Of a stretch of 64,000 nt of DNA, positions 27,268-37,752 are shown piece by piece. The stretch comes from Maribacter arcticus (GTDB lineage Bacteria; Bacteroidota; Bacteroidia; Flavobacteriales; Flavobacteriaceae). Every line of letters starts with the position of its first letter. Position 1 is the stretch's first letter. The stretch lies in the NCBI RefSeq assembly GCF_900167935.1, contig NZ_FUYL01000004.1:1-64000 (forward strand), written 5' to 3'. The notes beneath the pieces were generated by a model that was not told the DNA's origin, searched no databases, and saw only the letters and a program-made list of their open reading frames with translations. The translations under genes were made by a program, and so were the position numbers.

Positions 27268-28404
27268 ATGACTGATCTTAAAAAAATACAATTGAACACT
27301 ATAGAAGAAGCGATTGAAGACATTCGTTTAGGTAAAGTAATCATTGTTGTTGACGATGAAAATCGTGAGAACGAAGGTGATTTTTTAGCCGCTGCTGAAT
27401 TAGCAACGCCTGAGACTATTAACTTCATGGCCACTCACGGTAAAGGCCTTATTTGCGCTCCTTTAACGGAAGGTCGTTGTAAAGATTTAGGATTACACAT
27501 GATGGTAAATACCAACACTGACCCTTTTGAAACAGCTTTTACAGTTTCTGTAGATTTAAGAGGTAACGGTGTAACAACAGGTATATCAGCATCCGATAGG
27601 TCTAAAACAGTTTTTGCCTTAACAGATGCAAATACTAAACCTCATGATTTAGTGAGACCAGGGCATGTATTTCCATTGGTTGCCAAAGAAGGTGGTGTAT
27701 TACGTAGAACAGGACATACGGAAGCTGCAATTGATTTTGCAAGACTAGCTGGTTTAAAACCTGCAGGGTTTATTGTAGAAATAATGAACGAGGATGGAAG
27801 TATGGCGAGACTTCCTGAATTAGTAAAAGTGGCTAAAAAATTTGATTTAAAAATTGTTTCAATTGAAGATCTTGTCGCCTATAGAATGGAGCATGATAGT
27901 TTAATCAAGAAAGAAACTGATTTTGACATTGTTACAAGATTCGGAGACTTTAGGTTACGAGCATACAAACAAACTACTAATAATCATGTGCATCTTGCTC
28001 TTACCAAAGGTACATGGTCTTCTGAAGATAAAATTTTAACGCGTATTAACTCTACGCTAATCAATAATGATATCTTAGGAACCTTAACACATAACCCTGA
28101 TGAAAAATTAGAGGATATGTTTAAAAAAATAAATCAAGAAGGTAAAGGTGCCATTGTTTTTATAAATCAAGATTCTGAATCACTTAATCTGCTTTCGAGA
28201 TTAAAAGAACTTAAAGAGCTACAAAAACAAGGCATCACTAAAGCTCCTAAAATAGAAATGGATAGCCGTGACTTCGGTATAGGAGCCCAAATATTGCATG
28301 ATTTAGGTATTCACAAAATGAAACTAATGACCAATAGCACCCAAGCAAAACGTGTGGGAATTGTAGGTTATGGATTAGAAATTGTAGAGAATGTCGCCTA
28401 TTAA
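27268..28404 (+). CDS. ribB: 3,4-dihydroxy-2-butanone 4-phosphate synthase with degenerate GTP cyclohydrolase II domain
   Basis: A 378-residue riboflavin-pathway protein started at the ATG at 27268. The N-terminal RibB domain is intact: VVDDENRENEGDF, RPGHVFPL and GHTEAAIDFARLAG. It makes the four-carbon unit of riboflavin from ribulose 5-phosphate. The C-terminal RibA-like domain (about 205-378) keeps the fold, ending in NSTQAKRVGIVGYGLEI, but the zinc-binding stretch with three cysteines (HSEC...CDCG in active RibA) reads RINSTLINNDILGTLT and has none. It should therefore lack GTP cyclohydrolase activity, resembling so-called RibBX proteins. A separate RibA would be needed elsewhere. The stop lies four bases from that of the convergent kdnA-like gene. 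Confidence 0.92.
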   Translation: MTDLKKIQLNTIEEAIEDIRLGKVIIVVDDENRENEGDFLAAAELATPETINFMATHGKGLICAPLTEGRCKDLGLHMMVNTNTDPFETAFTVSVDLRGNGVTTGISASDRSKTVFALTDANTKPHDLVRPGHVFPLVAKEGGVLRRTGHTEAAIDFARLAGLKPAGFIVEIMNEDGSMARLPELVKVAKKFDLKIVSIEDLVAYRMEHDSLIKKETDFDIVTRFGDFRLRAYKQTTNNHVHLALTKGTWSSEDKILTRINSTLINNDILGTLTHNPDEKLEDMFKKINQEGKGAIVFINQDSESLNLLSRLKELKELQKQGITKAPKIEMDSRDFGIGAQILHDLGIHKMKLMTNSTQAKRVGIVGYGLEIVENVAY

Positions 28405-28408
28405 AATT

Positions 28409-29602
28409 CTAGGCTAATTTTGCTAAAACCTCTTTCATTTTAATAGCACGTTCAGCAACCTGTTCATCCGTCCAACTAAGTTTTATTAGGCATGAAATAG
28501 TTCTACCTACCCATGCATCAGATTTTGAGAAGTCTGATTTAGAATAATCTGGCAATTGATTGATAACCTCTTGTGGAAGTTTCCCCAAAGATTTTTTATG
28601 GGTTAAATGTTCCCATTTTTTATAGTAGTGCCAATTATTATCAAACCAATAAAAACAAGCATCTATACCAGCATCACCCAAAGCAGTGTGGGCTTTCTTA
28701 GCTAATTCTTCTGTTGGCAAAAAGAATGATAGGAATGAGTAATTTTCAACTCCACCAGTAGGCACTCTTCTAAAAGTAACATTAGAAAGTGAATCAATTG
28801 TATCTCTTAATGTGGAGTAATGTTTTTTTTGGATAGCTACAAAATCATCTAAACGTTCAATTTGAGCACAACCGACCGCTGCGTTCAATTCAGAAATTCT
28901 AAAATTATATCCCAAAAACGGATGAGTTTCTGTTCCCCTATTGTTACCAACATGATCGTGACCATGATCAGAATAATGATCTGCGTTTATCTTAAACTTC
29001 TCATTGTTTGTAATAATGGCTCCACCTTCACCACAGGTAATGGTTTTTACATAATCAAAAGAAAAACATCCTAAATCACCATAACTACCTAAAGGCTTTC
29101 CGTCAAAACTACCTCCAATTGCTTGGCATGCATCTTCTAACAAGAGCAAGTTATGTTTATCGCATATATGTTTCAACGCTTTAAGGTCTGCCATAGAGCC
29201 ACACATATGAACAGGCATAACAACTTTTGTTTTACTAGTAATTGCATGTTCAACTGCAGAAGGGTCTAGTGTTAATGTATCATCTATGTCAACTAAAATT
29301 GGCACAGCACCAATTGCTAAAATAGATTCAAAACTTGCTACGAACGTAAATGTTGGCATAATAACTTCATCACCCGCCCCTACTCCTGCACTTGCCAACG
29401 CCACTGTTAGCGCAGCAGTACCGCTACTTACCACTTGTGCATGTTTAGCCTCCATTCTCTTTGCTAACGCCTTTTCAAGCTCTAAAGCCTTCCAATGGTT
29501 ATTTCGCATACCATCAAAACCATAACGCATAAGCACTCCAGAATCTAATACATCTTGTACTTGATTTTTTTCACTTTCACCAAATAATTCAAATCCTGGC
29601 AT
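28409..29602 (-). CDS. kdnA: DegT/DnrJ/EryC1/StrS aminotransferase, KdnA-like
   Basis: A 397-residue PLP aminotransferase, with the PLP lysine K186 in FDYVKTITCGEGGA and SGTAAL at 60-65. Several stretches match, from memory, the 8-amino-3,8-dideoxy-manno-octulosonate transaminase KdnA of Shewanella: start MPGFELFG, VHMCGSMADL, LLEDACQAIGGS, SDHGHDHVG, FYWFDNNWHYYK and end LIKLSWTDEQVAER. KdnA with the oxidoreductase KdnB converts Kdo to 8-amino-Kdo for lipopolysaccharide. No KdnB is adjacent, so the specific role is inference; a general sugar aminotransferase remains possible. Cytoplasmic, monocistronic. Confidence 0.85.
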   Translation of the reverse strand: MPGFELFGESEKNQVQDVLDSGVLMRYGFDGMRNNHWKALELEKALAKRMEAKHAQVVSSGTAALTVALASAGVGAGDEVIMPTFTFVASFESILAIGAVPILVDIDDTLTLDPSAVEHAITSKTKVVMPVHMCGSMADLKALKHICDKHNLLLLEDACQAIGGSFDGKPLGSYGDLGCFSFDYVKTITCGEGGAIITNNEKFKINADHYSDHGHDHVGNNRGTETHPFLGYNFRISELNAAVGCAQIERLDDFVAIQKKHYSTLRDTIDSLSNVTFRRVPTGGVENYSFLSFFLPTEELAKKAHTALGDAGIDACFYWFDNNWHYYKKWEHLTHKKSLGKLPQEVINQLPDYSKSDFSKSDAWVGRTISCLIKLSWTDEQVAERAIKMKEVLAKLA

Positions 29603-29640
29603 TCTTTCTTGTTTTAATAGTTATACAAATCTTGTTTAAA

Positions 29641-30396
29641 TTATCGGTAAAACCAAAGTTTTATGGCTAGTATCGACACCATAACAATGAGAAATTTTTT
29701 CACAAAACCATCTCCCCTTTTTACTGAAACTCGACTAGCAAACCAAGCACCACTTCCATTACCTATGGCTAAAATTAATCCGATTTTCCAATTCACTTGG
29801 TTATTCCAGGCAAAAACAACCAAAGCAGATACCATATACATAAAAACGACGGCTACTTTGGTCGCATTAGAACGTACTAACGTCATCTTATTTATATAAT
29901 GAAGAAATAGAATTATAATAAACCCTATACCCGCATTTATAAAACCTCCATAAATTCCAAAAAAGAAAAATGCAATAATACCTAACCACAAATATTTACC
30001 TGTAAGTCGCTCTTGAACCTCGTTGATACTAATTTTTGGGCCAAATGCTACAATAAGCACCACACAAATCATGACAACTGCTAATATTCGATTAAATAGA
30101 GGGCCATTAATATCAACTGCTAAATTGGCACCAATTATAGAGCCAATAAAAGCAGAGCAACCCAAGTATAAATTAAATGGAAAGGTTGAAACTCCTTTAC
30201 TTTTAAAACCGGCAGTTGCTATTGCAGTTTGAAATATGACAGCTACCCTATTTGTACCATTTGCCAAGGTTGATGGTAATCCAAGAAAAATTAGAATAGG
30301 TAGTGAAAGTAGAGAACCGCCACCTGCAACTGTATTAATAAAACCAACGATAAAACCGACGACAATTAATAAAGGATAGGCATACCATTCTTCCAT
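29641..30396 (-). CDS. TauE/SafE (TSUP) family membrane transporter
   Basis: A 251-residue membrane protein with about eight helices in two similar halves. The first half opens with VGFIVGFINTVAGGGSLLSLPIL and the second repeats the pattern in GGFINAGIGFIIILFLHYIN. TSUP proteins move sulfite, sulfonates or organosulfur anions, but few are characterised. The gene starts and ends close to unrelated neighbours, so no substrate is suggested. Confidence 0.88.
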   Translation of the reverse strand: MEEWYAYPLLIVVGFIVGFINTVAGGGSLLSLPILIFLGLPSTLANGTNRVAVIFQTAIATAGFKSKGVSTFPFNLYLGCSAFIGSIIGANLAVDINGPLFNRILAVVMICVVLIVAFGPKISINEVQERLTGKYLWLGIIAFFFFGIYGGFINAGIGFIIILFLHYINKMTLVRSNATKVAVVFMYMVSALVVFAWNNQVNWKIGLILAIGNGSGAWFASRVSVKRGDGFVKKFLIVMVSILAIKLWFYR

Positions 30397-30493
30397 AGAA
30401 CAAAGGTAAACCGAATTTCATTATTGAAATATTACAAAATTAAGATTAGTAAAGATCCGTAGATTACTAATTAAAGATCAACTTTTAATAATT

Positions 30494-32635
30494 CTACTTA
30501 AGCCCTTGATATCCAAAAGATTTTATTTGCTTAAAAGCCTCTTCAACTGTTTTCACAGGTAACTTACAGGTGTTATTTTGGCATACATAAATGAATGTGT
30601 CAGCGATATCATAGCGATCTTTAAAAAGCGATATATCACTAGAAACTGTACTACCTACAAGCAACGTGTTCGCTAAATAAGTGGCATTTATTTGATTGAT
30701 ATGATCTTTCGCATTACTACCAACTACAGCTATTTCATAAAAAGGGTATACTTGTTGCAAAAACAATGAGCCCCATGTACCATAGCTTACAGCGTAATTT
30801 TCAAAATCACTCACCAGTAACGAACCCATCTTTTCGGCTTTCTTTAAATATTCTGTATTATATTCCAAATGACCAATTCTGAAAAGATTCTGCGCCATAA
30901 TTGCATTAGCGGATGGCACTACTCCATCAGATGTGTTTATTATTTTCGGCACCAATTCACTCGATTTATTGTAATAAAACAATGCTGACTCACTTTTATA
31001 TTTATCAATAGCCGTGTTCATTAATTTTATTGAAATTTCTAGATACGAAACGTCTAAGGTTACCTCATACAATGCAAATGCGCTTTTACCCAGAAAAGCA
31101 TAATCTTCTAAAAAAACTTCTTTCTGCTTACTATCGGTAGTAAATGAATGAACCAATACATCATTATTATGGTTATTGGCTTTTATATATTCAAAGATTG
31201 ATTTTGCCTCAGTTAAGTATTTTTCATCACCAAAGGCCTTATACGCCTCCAACAAACCATCAATTAAAAGTGCATTCCAAGAAGTAATAATCTTGTAATC
31301 TTTAGTAGGTTTAGTCCTTTTTTGCCGGGCCTTATATAGAATGCTTTTCCATTGTTTTATTTTATTCTGTAATTCATTTAACGCTATGTTAGACTCCTTT
31401 GAAAAATTGGCCTTAGAAGTAGTATTATTCAATACAAAATTTCCATTTTCCCATACCTCATTATCTTGAATACCATAAAATTTTGAAAATAGTTCGAAAT
31501 CGTCACCTAACAGCTCTTGTATTTCCTCCTGTTTCCAAACATAATAAACTCCCTCTTCACCATTAGTATCCGCATCCATTGCACTAAAATATCCTCCAGT
31601 TTCATTTCTCATTTCAGTTTTCAAAAACTTAAAAGTTTCGTTAACCACATCAGCATACTCTTCATTACCAGTCAGCTTAAATGCCTTTGACAATAAATTA
31701 ATCATTTGGGCATTATCATACAGCATTTTTTCAAAATGAGGTACTTTCCATTTATCATCAGTGCTGTATCTAAAGAATCCGCCGTCTACATGATCGTAAA
31801 TCCCTCCATGTGAAACTTTATCTAACGTGTTTAAAACATGATTTTCGGCATCGACATCTTGTTGCAAAACGGCATAGTCTAACAACATATTCAAATTCGT
31901 TGGTAAAATAAATTTTTGCTGCCCTTTATTACCTCCCCATTCTATATCCCATAATAAAGACCATTCTTCAACACCACTTATAACTTTATCGGCTGTAACT
32001 GCATTGGCCATTTGTTTTGCAGGTTGTTCGTATACCTCTTGCACTCCATTAGCCAGCATTGAAGCGTATTCTCTTATTTTTTCTGGGTTCTTCACAAATT
32101 CTTCGCTGAATTTGTGAAGAATTGATTTCCATTCATCTTTTTCATGATACGTACCTAAATAAATAGGACTTCCATCGGGAAGTATTATAGCGTTCATAGG
32201 CCAACCACCAGTACCATTCACCAATTGCAATGCCGTTTGGTATACCATATCTAAATCTGGTCGCTCTTCCCTATCCACCTTTATGCTGATAAACTTTTCA
32301 TTCATCAATTTGGCCACCTCTATATCCTCAAAAGACTCCTCTTCCATTACATGGCACCAATGACAAGTAGAATACCCAACACTTAAAACAACCAATCGAT
32401 TTTCTTTTTTCGCTAACTCGAAAGCGCTTTCTGACCATGGTTTCCAATCAACAGGGTTGTGTGCGTGTTGTAGTAGGTAAGGACTGGTTTCATGGATAAG
32501 TTCATTAGTAAACTCATAATCAGTAGTCTCAAGCTTTTCTTGTCCTAATTTTTCATTCTTTTCAGTGCCTCCGTTTTTACAAGAACCTAATAGAATTGAA
32601 AATACAATGAGTAAAGATAGCTTAGAGATGTTCAT
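30494..32635 (-). CDS. DUF255/YyaL-type thioredoxin domain lipoprotein
   Basis: A 713-residue protein if started at [19 protein letters not shown], which places a lipobox with Cys19 at the N-terminus; an upstream in-frame start would add 12 residues and bury it. A DUF255 thioredoxin-like domain covers about 45-205 with the CHWC motif at 91-94, followed by an alpha/alpha toroid region like N-acylglucosamine 2-epimerases. The human homologue is SPATA20; the biochemical function of the family is not established. A lipoprotein form implies a periplasmic location. A 14-bp inverted repeat within the gene (32088-32121) follows from the coding of [10 protein letters not shown]. Confidence 0.88.
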   Translation of the reverse strand: MNISKLSLLIVFSILLGSCKNGGTEKNEKLGQEKLETTDYEFTNELIHETSPYLLQHAHNPVDWKPWSESAFELAKKENRLVVLSVGYSTCHWCHVMEEESFEDIEVAKLMNEKFISIKVDREERPDLDMVYQTALQLVNGTGGWPMNAIILPDGSPIYLGTYHEKDEWKSILHKFSEEFVKNPEKIREYASMLANGVQEVYEQPAKQMANAVTADKVISGVEEWSLLWDIEWGGNKGQQKFILPTNLNMLLDYAVLQQDVDAENHVLNTLDKVSHGGIYDHVDGGFFRYSTDDKWKVPHFEKMLYDNAQMINLLSKAFKLTGNEEYADVVNETFKFLKTEMRNETGGYFSAMDADTNGEEGVYYVWKQEEIQELLGDDFELFSKFYGIQDNEVWENGNFVLNNTTSKANFSKESNIALNELQNKIKQWKSILYKARQKRTKPTKDYKIITSWNALLIDGLLEAYKAFGDEKYLTEAKSIFEYIKANNHNNDVLVHSFTTDSKQKEVFLEDYAFLGKSAFALYEVTLDVSYLEISIKLMNTAIDKYKSESALFYYNKSSELVPKIINTSDGVVPSANAIMAQNLFRIGHLEYNTEYLKKAEKMGSLLVSDFENYAVSYGTWGSLFLQQVYPFYEIAVVGSNAKDHINQINATYLANTLLVGSTVSSDISLFKDRYDIADTFIYVCQNNTCKLPVKTVEEAFKQIKSFGYQGLK

Positions 32636-32718
32636 ATGATAAAAGGAAATAATTACAAATAGATTCGTCAAAGATAATTTTATTTTAAACCTATCGCATT
32701 CATAGCTTTATTTGATAT

Positions 32719-32751
32719 TACTAAAATAGAATTAACGAAAGGGTTTTAGTA
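32719..32751. promoter_or_regulatory. Inverted repeat upstream of the xylan operon
   Basis: TACTAAAA (32719-32726) and TTTTAGTA (32744-32751) are perfect 8-bp arms around a 17-base spacer. They lie about 180 bases before the GH67 start in the 295-base spacer, where a regulator could bind. In such AT-rich DNA a chance origin cannot be excluded, and no clear promoter box was found nearby. Confidence 0.25.
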
Positions 32752-32930
32752 GCTAATTTCACTATTCTACTTTTAACAAAAAAGTGCTATAGGCAAAAGG
32801 AATCTTATAATTCATAAATTTATTTCGCTTTTCTTTTCAATTATTATTAGCAAGCAGGTTTATTTAAATGCACACTTATCAATAGAATTACCCTATTTTT
32901 AAAGGTAATGTGCTTGCAAAAACCTCTAAA

Positions 32931-35105
32931 ATGAAACATATAAACGTATACATAATCCTTTTTCTACCAATGTTTACTATGCTACATAGTCAGCAGGCTG
33001 ATGGCTATAAACTTTGGTTAAAATATGATAAAATCGAAAATTCTGAATTACTTAACGAGTATGCTGAAATAGTAAGTTCTATATATTTTAAGGATGATAA
33101 CGATATCTTAAAAAATGCAAAGAAAGAGTTTTCCCTTGCACTACCTCAAATGCTAAATAAGCAGGTAAAATATTCAAGCAACATAAGTTCAGATAACTCC
33201 CTAATTGTTGACGTTTATGAAAACTTACCAAATGATTTAAAGGATTTGGTTGGTAATGATATTGAGGTATTAACAGACGAAGGATTTATAATCAAATCAT
33301 TGACCTATAAAAAGAAATCAATTACTATTATAAGCGCAAAAAAGAATATCGGAATTCTCTATGCTACGTTTCGGTTTTTACATTTAATGCAAACACATAA
33401 AAAATTAAAATCTATTGACTTAGTAGATAGTCCTAAAGTAGATTTAAGAATGTTGAATCATTGGGACAATCTTGATCGCAGTGTAGAACGTGGGTATGCA
33501 GGTTTCTCATTATGGAATTGGCAAAAATTACCAGAATACATAGATCAACGCTATATAGATTATGCAAGAGCAAATGCATCTATTGGTATTAATTCAACGG
33601 TTCTTACTAATGTAAACGCCAATGCCTTAGTGCTCACACCTATGTATTTAGAAAAAGTAGAAGCCCTAGCCAATGTTTTTAGAGGATATGGAATAAAGGT
33701 CTATTTGACTGCTCGCTTTTCTGCACCTATTGAAATTGGCAATCTAGAAACCTCCGACCCACTTAATCCAGAAGTGGAAAAATGGTGGTCTAATAAAGTA
33801 GCTGAAATATATAAGCGAATTCCTGATTTTGGTGGATTCTTAGTTAAAGCAAATTCAGAAGGCCAACCAGGGCCACAAAACTATGGTCGCAACCATGTAG
33901 ATGGGGCTAATATGATGGCTACTGCATTAAAACCATTTGGTGGTAATGTAATTTGGAGAGCTTTCGTTTATTCCGAACACGACGATACAGATAGGGCTAA
34001 ACAAGCCTATGATGAATTCTTACCTTATGATGGTAAGTTTAAAGACAATGTTTTAGTTCAGGTGAAAAACGGAGCAATAGATTTTCAACCTCGAGAACCA
34101 TTTCACCCTATGTTCGGGGCTATGAAAAAAACTCCATTAGTAATTGAATTTCAAATTACGCAAGAGTATTTAGGCTTTAGCAGCCATTTGGTTTTCTTGC
34201 CGAAACTTTTTGAAGAAGTCTTAGATTCAGATACGTATCAGAAAGGCAAAGGCTCCACTGTGGCAAAGGTTATTGACGGAAGTTTGTATGGTAATACCTT
34301 ATCAGGAATTGCAGGTGTTGCCAATATTGGCACTGATTTAAATTGGACAGGACATCCTTTTGCTCAAGCAAATTGGTACGGCTTTGGTCGTTTGGCATGG
34401 GATCCTGATTTAAGTTCCGAGAAAATTGCTGATGAATGGTTGAGAGCCACCTATAGTAATAACCAAGATTTTATTGAGCCCGTAAAAAACCTAATGCTTA
34501 CTTCTAGAGAGGCCGTTGTTAATTACATGAATCCGTTAGGCTTACATCATATTTTTGATACTGGCCATCATTACGGTCCAGGCCCATGGGTCGATAATTT
34601 AGGTAGACCAGATTGGAATCCTGTTTACTATCATCAAGCAGATGCAAATGGTATTGGCTTTGACCGTACACCATCGGGCAGTAATGCTACTGAGCAATAC
34701 GCTTCATATTTAGAGAAAACATTTAATGATATAAACACTATACCCGAAGAATATCTCCTTTGGTTTCATCATGTTCCATGGGACTACAAATTACAGAACG
34801 GAAACACTTTATGGGATGGTATTGCTCTAAAATATCAAGAAGGTGTAAATGACGTAACTCATATGATTCAAACTTGGGATAACGCGAAACCTTATTTAAA
34901 CGATAGTGAGTATAACGAAGTGAAAATGTTATTACAAATTCAATTAAAAGAAGCCAAGTGGTGGCGAGATGCATGTTTATTATATTTTCAAACATTTTCG
35001 AAAAAAGAATTACCAGAAGGAGTTGAAAAACCAACACAAAGTTTAGAATATTATAAGTCACTTAAATTTCCATTTGCTCCAGGTATTCGACCACAATGGG
35101 ATTAA
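32931..35105 (+). CDS. Alpha-glucuronidase, GH67
   Basis: A 724-residue secreted enzyme. The ATG at 32931 gives a signal peptide (MKHINVYIILFLPMFTMLHSQ); a GTG 21 bases upstream is in frame but less convincing. The three GH67 parts are complete. Predicted catalytic residues are the acid Glu310 (KANSEGQPGP) and the paired bases Asp384 (AIDFQPREP) and Glu412 (QITQEYLG), with the spacing known for characterised GH67 enzymes. It removes 4-O-methylglucuronic acid from the non-reducing ends of xylo-oligosaccharides. First gene of the xylan operon, 25 bases before the GH10 xylanase. Confidence 0.94.
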   Translation: MKHINVYIILFLPMFTMLHSQQADGYKLWLKYDKIENSELLNEYAEIVSSIYFKDDNDILKNAKKEFSLALPQMLNKQVKYSSNISSDNSLIVDVYENLPNDLKDLVGNDIEVLTDEGFIIKSLTYKKKSITIISAKKNIGILYATFRFLHLMQTHKKLKSIDLVDSPKVDLRMLNHWDNLDRSVERGYAGFSLWNWQKLPEYIDQRYIDYARANASIGINSTVLTNVNANALVLTPMYLEKVEALANVFRGYGIKVYLTARFSAPIEIGNLETSDPLNPEVEKWWSNKVAEIYKRIPDFGGFLVKANSEGQPGPQNYGRNHVDGANMMATALKPFGGNVIWRAFVYSEHDDTDRAKQAYDEFLPYDGKFKDNVLVQVKNGAIDFQPREPFHPMFGAMKKTPLVIEFQITQEYLGFSSHLVFLPKLFEEVLDSDTYQKGKGSTVAKVIDGSLYGNTLSGIAGVANIGTDLNWTGHPFAQANWYGFGRLAWDPDLSSEKIADEWLRATYSNNQDFIEPVKNLMLTSREAVVNYMNPLGLHHIFDTGHHYGPGPWVDNLGRPDWNPVYYHQADANGIGFDRTPSGSNATEQYASYLEKTFNDINTIPEEYLLWFHHVPWDYKLQNGNTLWDGIALKYQEGVNDVTHMIQTWDNAKPYLNDSEYNEVKMLLQIQLKEAKWWRDACLLYFQTFSKKELPEGVEKPTQSLEYYKSLKFPFAPGIRPQWD

Positions 35106-35130
35106 TCAACTTTCAAAATCTATTTAAACG

Positions 35131-36282
35131 ATGGAACTTTTTTTTAAAACAAGATTGTTAAAGTCATTTTTCTTCTCAACAACCCTAATTTTAATTATCA
35201 TAGGTTGTAAAGAGCAAAATAAAGTTGCAGATATAAATATAGAACCTTCCCTAAAAAATGGATTTAAAAAAGAGTTCCTAATTGGTTCAGCTGTAAATGA
35301 TAATCTAATTTTAGAGAAAGATAGTTTAGGCGCGCAACTTGTAAAGCGAGAATACAATTCCATCACACCAGAAAACTCAATGAAGTGGATATATATGGAA
35401 CCTAAAAAAGGAACCTTTAACTTTGAAATGGCTGATCAGTATGTTGATTTTAGTTCCAAAAACAATTTGGTGTTCATAGGCCACAATTTAGTATGGCATA
35501 GCCAATTGGCAGATTGGGTATCTGAAATTGATAACAAGAAAGAACTGTCTGAAAGTTTAAAAAATCATATACAAACTATTGCATCTAGATACCGGGGTAA
35601 AATACACGGTTGGGATGTTGTTAACGAAGCCTTGAACGAAGATGGAACCTTGCGTAATTCTCTGTTTCTAGAAAAACTCGGTCCAAATTATATAATGAAT
35701 TCATTTAAATGGGCACAAGAATCTGATCCTAATGTTGAGCTTTATTACAATGATTATAACATGACTAATCCTGAAAAAAGAGCCGGGGCAATTAAACTAG
35801 TTCAAATGCTTCAAGAAAATGGGGCGAAAATAGATGGTATAGGTATGCAAGGCCATTGGAGCTTAGAAGAACCATCATTAGAAGAAATTGAAGAAAGTAT
35901 CATAGACTATTCTAAACTGGGGATTCAAGTGATGATAACCGAATTGGATATTACCGCTTTACCCAACCCGTGGGATTTACAAAGAGCCGAGGTAAATCAA
36001 AATTTTGAAGGTAGCGAGTTTATGAATCCGTACCCTACTCAATTACCAGATTCTATTTCCAAAAAACTTGCAAAGCGCTATCACGATATCTTCCAAATTT
36101 TCAAAAAACATAAAGACAAAATTGGTAGAGTCACTTTTTGGGGTGTAAACGATGGTCAATCTTGGTTAAACAATTGGCCTATAAGAAACAGAACTAATTA
36201 CCCACTTTTATTCGATAAACAATACAAACCAAAAGCAGCATATTACAGTGTCTTACAAGTTGCTAATGACAGCCTTAATTAA
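35131..36282 (+). CDS. Endo-1,4-beta-xylanase lipoprotein, GH10
   Basis: A 383-residue enzyme with a lipobox (LIIIGC, Cys26), so it is membrane-anchored, probably at the outer membrane. The GH10 barrel is complete: WHSQLADW near 122-129, the acid/base Glu166 in WDVVNEAL, and the nucleophile Glu271 in VMITELDIT, with the C-terminal WGVNDGQSW. It cleaves internal beta-1,4 bonds of xylan. A single catalytic module without carbohydrate-binding domains suggests it acts on soluble xylan or oligosaccharides. It sits between GH67 and the transporter, consistent with successive steps of glucuronoxylan use. Confidence 0.95.
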   Translation: MELFFKTRLLKSFFFSTTLILIIIGCKEQNKVADINIEPSLKNGFKKEFLIGSAVNDNLILEKDSLGAQLVKREYNSITPENSMKWIYMEPKKGTFNFEMADQYVDFSSKNNLVFIGHNLVWHSQLADWVSEIDNKKELSESLKNHIQTIASRYRGKIHGWDVVNEALNEDGTLRNSLFLEKLGPNYIMNSFKWAQESDPNVELYYNDYNMTNPEKRAGAIKLVQMLQENGAKIDGIGMQGHWSLEEPSLEEIEESIIDYSKLGIQVMITELDITALPNPWDLQRAEVNQNFEGSEFMNPYPTQLPDSISKKLAKRYHDIFQIFKKHKDKIGRVTFWGVNDGQSWLNNWPIRNRTNYPLLFDKQYKPKAAYYSVLQVANDSLN

Positions 36283-36297
36283 ACCAACTAATTTCAA

Positions 36298-37749
36298 ATG
36301 AACAACAATCATAAAATTTCTCTTAAAGAAAAAATCGGATATTCTTTAGGAGATTTATCTGCAAACCTAGTTTTTCAAACCTTAGTAACCTATTTGGCAT
36401 ATTTCTACACCGACATATACGGCCTAGAAACAAAAGATGCTTCGGTTATAATCTTTATTGTAGGTATGATTGCAGCTTTTGCTTTCAACCCAATTATTGG
36501 GGCATTAGCGGATAGAACCAGAAGTAAATGGGGCAAATTTAGACCTTGGATTTTATTTACCTCGGTACCATTGGGCATTGTTGCCCTACTTGCATTCAGC
36601 ACACCGAATTTTGATTATACCGGTAAAGTGGCATATGCTGCAATTACATATACGTTACTTCTGTTATTATATGCTGCAAATAACCTACCATATGCGGCGT
36701 TAAGCGGTGTTATTACAGGTAGCATGAAAGAACGTAATAGTATATCTTCATATAGATTCGTAGCCGTTATGTTCGCGCAATTCTTTGTTCAAGTTTTTAT
36801 GTTACCAATTATAGAATATGCAGGCGATGGCGATAAGGCTGTGGGTATAGAAATTGTAATGACCTATTTAGCAATAATCGGCACCGTAATGCTATTGATT
36901 ACATTTTTCACTACCAAAGAAAGAGTTATACCTACTGTCGAACAAAAATCTAGCCTTAAAGAAGATTTGGGAGATTTAGTAAAGAACAAGCCTTGGATCA
37001 TTATGCTGGTATTAACAACCTTGGTTTTCATTACGTTAGCCATGAAAGGTGGTTCATATGTGTATTACTTTGAAAATTATGTTGATGCCGCTAGTCTAGG
37101 CGAATTCATCGGTCCGTTACTACATGGTTTAAATACGATTGGTATTGATTTTTTTGGTGATAACCCTATTTCTGCTGGGTTCGGATTGTTTAATGCAGGC
37201 GGAATTATTTTTATGATAGTGGGTATTTCTTTATCAAAAGGATTGGCCGATAAGTTTGGCAAGCGCGATGTATTCGGTTGGGCTCTTTTTGTATCAACTT
37301 TGTTTATTGCCGTATTTTATTTCTTTACCCCAACCTCAGTTGAATTAATGTTCTTATCACAAATTTTGCACGGATTTTTCTATGGAATAACCATACCATT
37401 ATTATGGGCTATGATTGCTGATGTAGCAGATTATTCTGAATGGAAAAACAATAGACGTGCTACCGCCATTATTTTTTCTGCCATGATGATTGGCTTAAAA
37501 TTAGGCCTTACCATTGGTAGTTCTTTGGTTACATGGATTTTAGGACTCTACAATTATATTCCAAAGAAATTTGCTACCACAGAAATGGTTACACAACCAG
37601 AGAGTGCCATAGAAGGTACCAAGTTACTCGTAAGCATCTACCCTGCAATAGCATTTTTCTTAGCGATTGCATTGTTGTTTTTTTATGAGATTAATAAGAA
37701 AATGGAGACTCAGATAGAAGAAGATTTAATAACAAGAAGAAAAGCCTAA
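36298..37749 (+). CDS. GPH-family sugar:cation symporter (xyloside type)
   Basis: A 483-residue protein with 12 predicted membrane helices. The N-terminal LKEKIGYSLGDLSANLVFQ and the loop GALADRTRSKWGKFRPW are diagnostic of the glycoside-pentoside-hexuronide family. Members such as XynP/XylP import xylosides with protons or sodium. Placed 15 bases after the GH10 xylanase and three bases before the GH43 enzyme, it is predicted to bring xylo-oligosaccharides across the inner membrane. No SusC/SusD pair in the window would carry them over the outer membrane. Confidence 0.93.
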   Translation: MNNNHKISLKEKIGYSLGDLSANLVFQTLVTYLAYFYTDIYGLETKDASVIIFIVGMIAAFAFNPIIGALADRTRSKWGKFRPWILFTSVPLGIVALLAFSTPNFDYTGKVAYAAITYTLLLLLYAANNLPYAALSGVITGSMKERNSISSYRFVAVMFAQFFVQVFMLPIIEYAGDGDKAVGIEIVMTYLAIIGTVMLLITFFTTKERVIPTVEQKSSLKEDLGDLVKNKPWIIMLVLTTLVFITLAMKGGSYVYYFENYVDAASLGEFIGPLLHGLNTIGIDFFGDNPISAGFGLFNAGGIIFMIVGISLSKGLADKFGKRDVFGWALFVSTLFIAVFYFFTPTSVELMFLSQILHGFFYGITIPLLWAMIADVADYSEWKNNRRATAIIFSAMMIGLKLGLTIGSSLVTWILGLYNYIPKKFATTEMVTQPESAIEGTKLLVSIYPAIAFFLAIALLFFYEINKKMETQIEEDLITRRKA

Positions 37750-37752
37750 ACG

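Noticed and set aside
32088-32121. 14-bp perfect inverted repeat in the DUF255 gene
   Set aside because: It arises from the codons for [10 protein letters not shown] and nothing around it suggests regulation or termination.
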